A stretch of 64,000 nucleotides of DNA from Channallabes apus (lineage: Eukaryota > Chordata > Actinopteri > Siluriformes > Clariidae), in NCBI GenBank assembly GCA_030522415.1, contig CM060121.1, positions 21,684,642 through 21,748,641 of the forward strand, read 5' to 3'. The stretch's first letter is position 1; every line of letters starts with the position of its first letter. The position numbers and the translations under genes are program-made. This document shows, piece after piece, positions 42,601 through 53,005 of the stretch. The notes below the pieces were generated by a model. That model did not search any database and was not told the DNA's origin. It saw nothing but the letters and a program-made list of their open reading frames with translations.

Positions 42601-42657
42601 TTCTAGTCCTGCACTTCTTTAATATAGTGATCTGTGCCCCACCCCCTCCGCCTCATG

Positions 42658-42660
<3 letters not shown>

Positions 42661-42739
<79 letters not shown>

Positions 42740-42777
42740 CTCTCTCTCTCTCTCTCTCTGTCTCTGTCTGTCTGTCC

Positions 42778-42840
<63 letters not shown>
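42661..42840. repeat. (TC)n(AC)n(TC)n(AC)n duplicated compound microsatellite
   Basis: The TC-to-AC unit occurs twice in tandem, with a TCTG/TCCG-interrupted middle. This suggests duplication of a compound tract. It generates long spurious frames on both strands. Confidence 0.97.
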
Positions 42841-42845
<5 letters not shown>

Positions 42846-43366
42846 CAAGGTGTGTGTATCTCTTCGTGGCTTCTAAAAGTATCCAGTAGGGGCGTCACGT
42901 GAGCAGAGGTCAACCCAGTCCGTACACTGGGTTTATTTTCTGAATTTAAAATGACCGGATTTCTCGGTGATTTACAAATAAAAAGACCAGATTGGGAAAA
43001 CAACTAGGATAAAGAGAACCTGGGTTCAAAGAGTTTATTTACAGAACATTAAAATAGTCATAATGAAACGAAAACGTAAAAAATGGTTAAAAAATGGTAA
43101 ATATTTTGCTTAATAAATAATAAGTAAAATAGCCAATCATTGGAATGCATAACAGTACGATTAGACTTAAATTGTTTCAGTAAAACTAAAATATAAACAT
43201 CTTTAAGTCCAATAAAATGTCATGGTGATCGCATAACTATGTCCCAGCAACGAAGCTTAGACATTGCAGCAGGTTCCTGTATCAAAGTGTAGAGTATAAA
43301 CTTTTATACCTTTTATAGTTAGAATTCATTTTAGACTAGAATTAGGCTAAAACGACCAGGCAATGC

Positions 43367-43379
43367 GGATGGATGGATG

Positions 43380-43458
<79 letters not shown>
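43367..43458. repeat. (GGAT)n(GATA)n tetranucleotide array
   Basis: Three to four GGAT units precede about 19 GATA units. Confidence 0.98.
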
Positions 43459-43922
43459 TCTAATTAAAATTATAACCTTTAAACAATATAAAGAAATTCC
43501 TAAATTTGATTCCTTAATCTAATTTTAAAAAGTGACAAAGAGCGTCAGTTTTGTTAGTGGACCTCTTGAGTTGACTCGCTCTATATATTTACTGGCCACA
43601 GCGTGCTTTGTATACCCCTTTAATACCCAACCACCCACACACATTTTATGTTTTCCTCTGCTTCCTCCCAACGACGATAACAGCAAAAAGGAATTCAATT
43701 GCAAGCAATTCGAGACATTTTCAAACCTCTGGACATACACGCGAGACCTTTTGGCGACCCCTATTTTATTGCAGGAAACAATTCTATACGTAAGTTGCAT
43801 ATAAACCGTGGAACAAATTTTAGGCTCATTAATTTAGATATAAAATGCGAAACTCTGTGTAAATAGAGAAGCTTTCTTTGTTGTAGCCGTGGAGGGAAGA
43901 GGCGAATTCTTGAGGGTGGTTC

Positions 43923-43956
43923 CTGTCAAGCGCTTTGCTGGGGAAAAGATTGATCA
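43923..43956 (+). promoter_or_regulatory. Candidate hoxb2a rhombomere 4 enhancer: PREP/MEIS + PBX/HOX
   Basis: CTGTCA (PREP/MEIS site) at 43923-43928 and AGATTGATCA (PBX/HOX site) at 43947-43956 lie on one strand with 18 bases between them, 1.1 kb upstream of hoxb2a. In mouse, Hoxb1 with PBX and PREP/MEIS drives Hoxb2 in r4 through a PBX/HOX site and a PREP/MEIS site of these same types. The position and motif pair match that enhancer. Function was not tested. Confidence 0.6.
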
Positions 43957-45049
43957 CCACTTCTTCTTCAATACTATGGAATATATCCAGACCATGTGTT
44001 ATTGTTTTTTGTTTGAGTTTTTTTTTCACATTATTGTTTATTAGGATTTATTTATTATTTATTTAGGAAAATATACTATTTTTTAAATAAAACGTATTGT
44101 TTTGTTCCTCATGCTTGATAGTTCAGAAAATAATTTACATTTCATAAACGACCCCTCATCGAACCTATGGTAACCTATGTGATAACTTGTCCTATTTAGA
44201 GATTACGTATGTTTTACTTTTTTTTCTTTAACAGAAGGACTATAATCTTTTGTCAAAACCAATTCCATGCTTATTGCGATATAATCAAAATTATGCATGC
44301 GTTTATTTTTTACATTTATTTTAGCCGAAATTTAGCTGCAAACTTACATTCACAAAAGTCCCCAATTTTAGATGCCTCATAATAGATGGAAAGCTGTAAA
44401 GTAGTCAACCACATAGGCTACACCAGTCGCGACGTCCTGTTTACTTGGACTACACACATGAAATAGCGTTTATATATACACACATATGCACCCACACGCT
44501 CCTATTGTCATATTAATGCTACACTTCTAGTCTGTTACTCTTGTCAAAAGTTTTAAGATTAATGACTCGGCTAAAATATACGCAGTTAGCCATATTGTAT
44601 ATGTACTTTTTTCATGCTTTTAAGGCCTCAGGTTTATATCACCCAAAGAGCTTTATTCATATAGCCATTGTCTAAACGAAGACGTTATTTAACCACCCAC
44701 ACTGAAAAGCACTCAAGCACATGACAAACGTACGCATTTTTATTACATGTATTGTTATCGCGGGAATTCTGTGATCTTGAATATTTGATCAATATAGAAA
44801 ATGCTTTCTTTTGCCACCAGGCACCGTATTTTCATTGGTTGAGACGAGTCATGTGACCAGGAATTGGCTGCAAATTCGCCCATAGTCCTCAGTTTAGTAG
44901 ACCCTGGTCCCCATACGCTAGTAATATCACCAATTATTAAAGCCCGCAAAAACAGTCGTGGTGGGAGCGCAAAATAAAACCGCGCCTTTTGGATGTTATT
45001 TTTGCGCGTTTTTTATGTCGCTGGCCGCCCATTTTGCTTAGGCAAAGCG

Positions 45050-46934
45050 ATGAATTTTGAATTTGAGAGGGAGATTGGGTTCATCAACAGCCAACCTTCC
45101 CTTGCTGAGTGCCTGACGTCTTTCCCCGCTGTCCTGGAGTCATTTCAAACTTCATCAATCAAGGACTCGACAGTAATTCCACCTCCTTTCGAGCACACTA
45201 TCCCCAGCCTGAGCCCTTGCACAGGCAACCAGGCGCGACCGAGGAGCCATAAGCGAACTGCCTCTAATGGCCTCCAGCTCCGAACGCAAACCACGACACC
45301 AACGCAGCAGAAGCAGGGCCCGGGTCCAGCCACGGCCGGTGGCTCCCTTGCCCACGAGTTCCCATGGATGAAGGAAAAGAAATCATCGAAGAAATGCCCC
45401 AAGCAAGGAGCAGCGCCCACTGCAGCCACTGCAGCTGCCTCTCCTTCTCCAGCATCCTCTGGTTTCACTACCGCAGGACTCGAGTCTCCCACAGGTCAGC
45501 GCACCGTCTTTTTTTCTTTCCTTTCCTTTTCTTTTCTTTTCTTTTCTTTTCTTTTTATTATTTCGTATAAATATATGACTGTTAACACGAATTATAGAAC
45601 GTTCTATTTACAGACATTATTTTACAGACATAACGGGCAATATTCGAAAATATTCGGTTCATATTAAAGCATCGTTAAGTATACGCCCTATTTTTAATGG
45701 TACAGATTAATATGCTCACTTGCTTGAGCGCATTATTCTCATTTATCATATCCCTTGTGCTGATACTTTATTTATTGGGAAATCCATCCACACGGCCGCT
45801 TTTTATATCGTTATAAAAGCTGTATGATTATAGTATTGTTTATAATTTATTACATTACACAGATAACCAGATATTGGTGTAAAACTGTGAAACACTGTTC
45901 ATAACGCGTTCTTTCGAATTGTCCGCAGTTGAGGTCAGCGCAGTCTGTAAAATATTTATTCATTATCATGTCTCGTGGCGTGGGGTAGCCATTTTTTATG
46001 TCTGTTAGTATGTATCGTAAAAATCAGTGCAACAAAAAACATGCTTCACGCATAAATGTTGGCATATCCTATGGTCTAGACCGAATTTCTGTCATTGCTA
46101 CAATGTATTAAAAAAGCAATTTTAGAGAAAGTTTACATTTTGTATTATAAATATTTATTGAGTGTGTTAATTTCTCTCTTTACAGAAGTGCAAATCGGAT
46201 TAGACAATGGCAGCGGTTCTCGGCGTCTAAGGACAGCCTACACCAACACACAGCTACTCGAACTGGAGAAGGAGTTCCACTTCAACAAATATCTTTGTCG
46301 GCCCAGAAGGGTCGAAATTGCAGCCCTTTTGGATCTAACCGAGCGACAGGTCAAAGTATGGTTCCAAAACCGGCGCATGAAGCACAAGCGACAAAACACG
46401 CACCACCGAGATGGACAAGAGGGCGAGTCGAGCTGTTTCGAGCCACTCGAAGGCTCAGATGCAGTTTCGCCATTCCCGAATCCGTCTCTGGAGCCGTCCG
46501 GTCCGACAGCATCCAGTTCTAGTTCGGCTAGTGCATCCGAGAGTGAGCCGTGTCTTCCCGCTTCTTGCTACGGCAAAAGTGCTGACAATACACAGCCCAC
46601 GCCTGTGGAAAGCCAGCCAATACAGACCGATTCGACAGATGGCCCTGACACAGCGGTTCATTCGCCCCCGTACCAGACACCCACTGCCGATAACCCCGAT
46701 ACAATGATGGAGTCGCGCGAGGAATTGCCAGAGAACGCCTTTACACAACCGCAGGACACCAACTCACTAGCGGATCTGAATTTCTTTTCCGCTGACTCCT
46801 GCCTACAGATTTCGGACGCTTTATCGCCAAGTCTACAAAGCTCACTGGATAGCCCCGTGGACTTCTCGGAAGAGGATTTTGACTTGTTTACAAGTACTCT
46901 TTGTACGATAGATTTACAGCATTTACAGTTTTGA
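45050..46934 (+). CDS. hoxb2a: Homeobox protein Hox-B2a
   Basis: Exons 45050-45494 and 46186-46934, with a 691 bp phase-1 intron (donor GTCAGC, acceptor TCTTTACAG). The product is 397 aa, similar to other Hoxb2 proteins. I chose the ATG of [20 protein letters not shown], the invariant group 2 start, over an upstream in-frame ATG at 44993. The hexapeptide is EFPWMKEKK (FPWM at about 104-107), followed by an Ala/Pro/Ser linker. The homeodomain is at about 160-219 ([22 protein letters not shown], helix 3 [15 protein letters not shown], group 2 specific). A long Ser/Pro-rich and acidic C-terminus ends [11 protein letters not shown]. It is a nuclear factor for r3-r5 identity, expected to be driven in r4 by hoxb1a. 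The intron opens with a CTTTT repeat. Confidence 0.97.
45508..45556. repeat. (CTTTT)n repeat in hoxb2a intron
   Basis: A pyrimidine-only tract of mostly TTTTC units starting 14 bases after the hoxb2a splice donor. Confidence 0.95.
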
Positions 46935-47430
46935 CAAACTTAAAAACAACAATCGAAATGTACCCCATCACACTAGCCTATTATAAATGCTTTTAACCAT
47001 AAAATTGTCGAAGAGACGAGCGAAATATTTTTTGTTTATATTCGCACACATATATCTGCGAGACGGAGCTGTAGCAGAGACTTATAAAGCATTGCAGTTT
47101 TATGACGTTGTTTTTAAGAATCTACACGGGGATTGCTCATGTCCAGTTTCAGGTATTTTCTCTTTTGTTTATCTGGATTTTACTTCATCCTGAATAACAG
47201 ATAAATATATGCGGGGACTTTTTCAGTGAAACTCAATCGTTGAATTCTCAGGAAGGTCAAATACAGTGTTAGCTGAACTGCTTTTAGATTTTTTTTCCGG
47301 AGACAGGCGTTGTGCCTGCTGATGAATTTTAGAACTAGTTTATTTATTGAGATTCTTTAATAGTAAATTACAAATTATTTATTGTACATTATTTTCATAG
47401 TTGAAAATAAAACATTTATAAGTGTCACAG
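46935..47430 (+). other. hoxb2a 3-prime UTR
   Basis: Ends at a poly(A) signal AATAAA at 47406-47411, giving a UTR of about 0.5 kb. No further gene is seen. Confidence 0.55.
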
Positions 47431-48042
47431 ATGTGAATGATTTACTAGGTTTTCTGTTAGACTGTATAATCATAAATTGTTACATGCTCTGATTTTCATA
47501 ACTCTAGAAATAGTCAAGAAAGTATAATCTTTAATGAATAAGCGCACTAACTAAATAATGCATACGAAATGGTCATACGACACTAGTACTAACAACAACA
47601 ATAACGACAATGATTTGAAAATACAATAAGAACAACAAAAATAATAATAAGCCCTTGTTAATAATAATAATAATAATAATAATAGGGAAAACAGTATGCA
47701 TCTGTTTCTTAGCGGTTTTTCGAAAGTCGCTGTATTCTCTAAGCTGAGCTGCTCAAAATGGCGTTGTGAGCACAATGAAGGATATGAACAATAAAGGGGC
47801 GGCCATTATCGAACGCTTTCGTTCATGCAGAGAGAAAAAGGCTGAACTGGTCAGTCCTCGGTTGTATGCCACGATTTTCCGTGAACATTTTAACACAATT
47901 GAATGTCTTGTCAAATAATTGTGATTCTTTTTGACATTATAATCAATACTATACACCTTATGTAATAGTTGGACATGTTCCAATTCAACATATTGTTAAA
48001 CAACGAGTAAGCTAGACGAACATGACACGAACAATGCAGCAG

Positions 48043-48076
<34 letters not shown>

Positions 48077-48101
48077 AATAATAATAATAACAATAATAAT
48101 A
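48043..48101. repeat. (AAC)n(AAT)n microsatellite
   Basis: AAC units pass into AAT units. Confidence 0.96.
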
Positions 48102-48325
48102 GTCATAGTTTTATTTGACTATTTGGACATTTTGAGTATATCAGTGCACCAGTGCACCATAAATTCTAAAAAAGCAAACATCAAAACAAAAAACCAATAA
48201 AAACAACCAAAAAAGTTAATAAAATGTGCATGTTGATGCCTGCATTTGTGCACAAATGGTCCGTAAAAATTTATCTCAGGATACAAGCAAGATGCCTACT
48301 TCACTATCAACATTGGCGAAACTTA

Positions 48326-48329
<4 letters not shown>

Positions 48330-48392
<63 letters not shown>

Positions 48393-48394
48393 TG
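48330..48394. repeat. (TC)n(TG)n microsatellite
   Basis: About 23 TC units followed by about nine TG units. Confidence 0.97.
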
Positions 48395-49876
48395 TCTTGT
48401 GTCTGACTTTTGTCTATGTGAGTGACAGTCATTTAATTTTTTTGCCATAATGTGTGTTAACTAGTGTATTTGTTTCCAAGTATACAGGTTTTTACAGTGA
48501 CCCCTTTTCTAGAAAGTCAGAGGTGAGTGGGAAAATGTTTCCTTAATTGAGGCAAAATAACAGTGAAAAATATACACATATGCATAAAATATTCATAATT
48601 ATACAGGATATATTCAAGATATTATCATATTTATAAATGATAAAAAACACTCTACCACATATAACCACAAAGCTTTTGTGAAGACCCTTAAGATAGAGCC
48701 ATCAGTCTCTCCAATGTAATCTCATGGTGAAACTGGTAACATACTGTATTCTGTATAAGATCACATATCATGACACTCTCAATAAGCACACTATGCCTAA
48801 ATTTCTAGTATATTGTTCAGCAACTATTGTAAAACAAATAGGAAAGATATTTAGGTGCATGTCTGTTCAAAGTAATCCAGTGCCTTTAAATGGTAAAATG
48901 TCCTAGCAATAAATTTTTCAGGTAAAATATCATGTATATTGCAAATATTTATGTGACATTTCTGCTGCTTTGTAGTCAGTGCTGTGCACTTAGCAATGAA
49001 TGGAGCAGGTAAAATAATACTGCACATTACTGTATTTATATGCACTTATCTTGCCCATTTAGAATTTTAAAAGAGAAGTTTTGCTGATATGGTTATAGCA
49101 ATTTTCCACCCACTAACAAGAAAAAAAAAACATTAATCTAATATGAGAGAATATAACTCCACTTTCCTGTAAGACGTACCCTGTGTATGGTAGAATTAAA
49201 GGTATTAAGGGCACACAGTCATGTGATCGCTTAAAAGCTTGATACTGAGTCAGTGCTGGAACCCAGTGTGTAAAAAACAGCCTAGATTGATTCTAGTATA
49301 GTTTTGCTGCTCCAGATTATTCTCTGTTGCAATATTTGGTTTTATCATAGATTTAATCAGTTGTAATGATACTCAGTAAAAACATTCTTGTAAATTTACA
49401 TTATTTAACTGCCAACTGCTAACAGCAAGTAGAGAAAAATCTACATATTTATAAGATTGTTACAATAAATAAATGACCAACAACAACAACAAAAAATCCA
49501 CTACAATTTTCAATAATTTTCATCAAACCCTGCAAGTCGAAATCTAAATAGATTAATCTAAATGTGTTTTATTAAAGCAATCTTTTCAGTACAGAAAAAG
49601 ATAATACAAATGTGTGAAGATGACACAATAAGAGACTGCTAAAATTAACATTAAGGGGAGACAAGAAGAAAAAAATTGGGTGAAAAAGGGTTATCCATGA
49701 AAACAAAACAAAAAAAACTCAGGATAGCTAGAAAGTGTTGGCTACCTAGATATCTATCATCACCATAGAATTTTCCAGCTTTCTCACTTTCTCATACCTA
49801 TAATTATATAAATTAAGCAATGTTTTTTTAAATATCAAAACTTAAGATAAAAATTAGTGGAATAACTATTACCCTG

Positions 49877-50027
49877 CTTGCCCTGCAATGGATTGGCATC
49901 CTGCCGTTAGTGTACCCTGCCTTGTGCCTGTAGTCTCCTGGGATAGGCTCCAGGCTACCGTGTACAAGATAAGCAGTATAGAAAATAAATTAATGATTGA
50001 ATAATAATAATAATAATAATAATAATG
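49877..50027 (+). mobile_element. Fish LINE/SINE 3-prime tail with AAT tandem end
   Basis: Contains the phrases CCTGCAATGGATTGGCATCC and CTCCTGGGATAGGCTCCAGG, then AAGATAAGCAGTATAGAAAA, ending in an AAT tandem tail. This is the common 3-prime end of fish LINE/SINE elements of the L2/CR1 type, in which a variable short tandem repeat ends the copy. Only the tail is present (5-prime truncated), as is usual after incomplete reverse transcription. The identification is from memory of the consensus. Confidence 0.7.
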
Positions 50028-50660
50028 TCAGACTGTTTCTTGTTTGCCCTCCAGCTAAAACATTATTTAAAATGATATGACAAAATGACAAAATATGACC
50101 ACCGCTTGTCTACTTGCAGCTTAAACTTTTTAATAACGCCAGAAAAATTCTTAATTAATTTTTGGCTACTTTATAAGTTGATCAAGAGCCGATGACAATG
50201 TAAACTTTGTAAGGGAGTAACACAAAGTAATAATTCTGGAAAACTAAGGACTTTTCTACAACATATGACAAAAAAGCAGGAAGTAGACTATTTTCCTGAT
50301 GACTTTGGCTTCTTTATAAAGCTCTGTTTGTATGGAAATGTTGGTGTCTATATCTGGCTAAGGCACTCCAAATTCAGTCACGCATGATCCACCACCACTT
50401 TGCTGCTCAGCCACCTGAAACGACAACACCACTGCATGGTGTTTGCATATTATTTGTTTGTAGGTGATGGGGGACAGAAATCTGTTCATGTGAATAGGTG
50501 AGATATGGGCAATTTTTAAAGAATTTCTAACTGTAGAAATCGCAGAAAGCATTTGAAAGGCATGTCCTGAGATTTAGCACACCTTATTGCACATATTTTA
50601 TTAGCTTAAATTACTTTTACATAAATTATGCTTATAATAGAAAAGCTAGCAAGAAGTCAT

Positions 50661-50710
50661 TAATTTAGTACTAGAATAGAAGTACATATTTCTATTCTAG
50701 TGCTAAATTA
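50661..50710. repeat. Near-perfect 21 bp inverted repeat (hairpin)
   Basis: Arms TAATTTAGTACTAGAATAGA(A) at 50661-50681 and its complement at 50690-50710 pair with one G-T type mismatch around an 8-base loop. It could be a small palindromic transposon remnant or a microRNA-like hairpin. Confidence 0.75.
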
Positions 50711-50954
50711 GAGTGCTATATTGCTATATATCTGGTGCTATATTATGCCAATATGATGTATTATAATACATCTATATATAAACTTACACAAGTGTTTTAG
50801 CGTAACATGTAAGTTTCTATTTTTCTAATTCTCGACATCTGTGGTAAATAGCATTTCCATGTACCACATTTCTTGCCATCTTGCAATGTTCAGTTTATTT
50901 TAGCCTTGTTTTCATGTTTTGGTGCTTTAAGCTAAAAAGGCATTTGTACAGATG

Positions 50955-51124
50955 GTTCAGGGTTTGATGAAAGGCCTATGCAGACCATCCACACACATCT
51001 TGGCACAGGGCTTATGCCGGATGCCCCTCCAATTTTATCCAGGCTTGGGGCCAGCACTGCATCCAGTGGCTGGGGTTTGGGCATTGGTTGGGAATTGAAC
51101 CTGGGTCTTCTGCATGGTATAGGC
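50955..51124 (+). mobile_element. Fish interspersed repeat fragment (SINE/MITE-like)
   Basis: Carries TTGGCACAGGGCTTATGCCG, GATGCCCCTCC, TTTATCCAGGCTTGGGGCC, GTGGCTGGGG and GGGAATTGAACCTGGGTCTT in the order seen in a very common fish repeat. The copy is diverged, and its right end abuts the foldback element at 51125. The class assignment is uncertain. Confidence 0.6.
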
Positions 51125-51405
51125 GAAATTAGTCAATTCCTGATTGTACTGTAACTAGTACAGCAATCTGGACATTTTGCTTTGTCTTGGTTAAGAGCTG
51201 ATTTATTCATGGTTTTTTTTATCCAACTAAATCAATAGCCAATGCAAATGGACAACCTAAATGTATGTTTTGAAATATGATTTTAACTTATTGACTTAGT
51301 GGAGTAAAAAACCCATAAATAAATCAACACTTAACCAAGACAAAGCAAAATGTCCAGATTGCTGTTTTAGTCTGAGCTGATTACAACCAGGAATTGGCTA
51401 ATTTC
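51125..51405. mobile_element. 281 bp foldback (MITE-like) element
   Basis: Two arms of about 100 bases are inverted copies. A 35-base core at 51161-51195 is perfectly complementary to 51330-51364, and the outer ends read GAAATTAG...CTAATTTC. The central loop is about 75 bases and unique. The near-identity of the arms suggests a recent insertion or ongoing arm homogenisation. It has no coding capacity. Confidence 0.8.
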
Positions 51406-52261
51406 TCTGTTGCAGGTGCAGTAATGTTCGAATAAATTCGTAAGAATTCATTAGCTTTTTTTTGCCAGTATTCTACATAAAAATAATTGTCGTTAAATCC
51501 TGCTGCTCATGCTGTGTCACAGAGAAATGCTTTTAAATGTTATATGAAAAGCGTTTCACGGTATGCATAGTCAATCAAGGACTTAGCTAAACCCAAAGTA
51601 AAATTACCTTTGTTGGTGATTTTAGCAGGTAGCCAAAACTTTACAGCTGTCACTGGTCTAGTGAAAAAAGCACAGGTACAGTTTCCATTGCCATTAAAAA
51701 TGAAAAAGGGTGAAATAATCATGTGTTTATTTGAAAGTGGTATTTTCATAAGTAATGGATATATGCCTGGATAATACCAGGAAGTATTCCTTGTACACCA
51801 AGCTATACTTTGAAAGAACAAGTAATTGTATTAAGAGTGTTACTTAAAGAAATGGCTAAAACTCAGTATTTAAACTGAATATTGTCATATTCAGCCAATA
51901 AACATTTCAGATAATGCAATAATACATTAAAGTATATTTGAAAATCTTCATTCTAACAGTGTGAAGTTGCTCAACAAACCAATCAACTCGTCTCATCTTA
52001 GTTTCTCCAATGCATAGCTGCTCAATTTTCATAAAGTAAAGACAAAACAAGTGTTGGTAAACGAGGAGTGATGTATATTATGTATAATATGTTTGTTAAT
52101 GAATTTACATGTGGAATATCTAGAATACTGGCATACGTGTTTGCCATGTATTCTTTTAGCCTGATCGTTGAATTCACTACTGACAAGCAGGTCTTTCTTG
52201 TTATTGGGTCTTTCTTGTTCTTGTCATATCTGAAGAAGACTGAGGTTCCTTTTTTTTTGGT

Positions 52262-52650
52262 GGGTTAGTTGTATCCAATTCCCACTCATCATTTGGACAC
52301 TACCACAACCACTAGTGCTAAGGCTACTACCAGGCAGGGAGGGCCTAAAACTATCATGATGCCAGCCAACTGCATATTTTCTTTGAGCTCACATGTAACA
52401 CATGCAGAGGATAGCACTATTCACTCCTTTCACTTGTATGAGCAGAAGCCTGTCATTGGCTGTAGAGCCATGATTGATTTGAGAACGCTCAGTGTTTCCT
52501 ATTATTGCCCCCTTCCCATCCACCTACCACCCTGCCTGCTGAGAGCGCTCAGACAACCAGCTCTGTCCAGGCCCTTGGCTGTGGGAGGCTACAGCATCAC
52601 TCGGGAACTTGCGATGTCCAGGTGATTGGGCGAGCTTACCGCTGTGCCAC
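52262..52650 (+). mobile_element. Interspersed fish repeat, class unknown
   Basis: Contains CCTGTCATTGGCTGTAGAGC, CTCAGTGTTTCC, GGCCCTTGGCTGTGGGAGGC, ACTCGGGAACTTGCGATGTC and ACCGCTGTGCCACTC. I recall this kind of sequence as a dispersed repeat in ostariophysan fish. A 118-codon frame (52269-52625) falls inside it and should not be taken as a gene. It directly abuts the Tc1-like copy that follows. Confidence 0.5.
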
Positions 52651-53005
52651 TCCGGGGTTAACCTTTTCAAAGTCGTGCCACGGCATCTCAATCAGATTTA
52701 AGTCCAGACTTTGAAATGGCCATTTAAAAATTTTAATTTTAATTTTTGAGCCATTCAGAGATGGACATACTGGTTTGTTTCAGATTATTGTCAAGTGTGC
52801 TTGAGCTTGAGGTCACAAACTGATAGCCAGACATTCTCCTTCAGGATTTTCTCTGATAGAGTGCAGAATTCATGGTTCCATCTATTATGGCAATTCATCC
52901 AGGTCCTGAAGCTGCAAAGAAGCCCCAGACATCACACTGCCACCACCATGTTTGACTATTGGTGTGACATTCTTTCTATGAAATGCTGTGTTATTTTTAC
53001 ACTCT

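Larger units (their letters stand above)
42601..45049. other. hoxb3a-hoxb2a interval and hoxb2a promoter
   Basis: Noncoding. It holds a 180 bp TC/CA microsatellite, a GATA tetranucleotide array, the candidate r4 enhancer near 43850-43990 and the hoxb2a promoter at about 44820-45049 (reverse CCAAT ATTGG at 44834, CATGTG at 44850-44855). Frames at 43525-43804 on both strands and at 43829-44029 lack recognisable domains. Confidence 0.6.
47431..49860. other. AT-rich interval downstream of hoxb2a
   Basis: Noncoding. It contains short AAT and AAC/AAT microsatellites (about 47660-47684 and 48043-48101) and a TC/GT tract. The rest is AT-rich sequence in which I see no gene and no recognised transposon. 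Confidence 0.55.

Noticed and set aside
42603..42902. Long Arg-Glu, Cys-Val and Ser-Leu frames
   Set aside because: They are products of the TC/AC microsatellite.
43367..43458. GATA array considered as a CRISPR-like or protein-binding array
   Set aside because: It is a continuous tetranucleotide repeat with no spacers. It is a simple microsatellite in a vertebrate genome.
52269..52625. 118-codon frame considered as a gene
   Set aside because: It lies entirely within a dispersed fish repeat.
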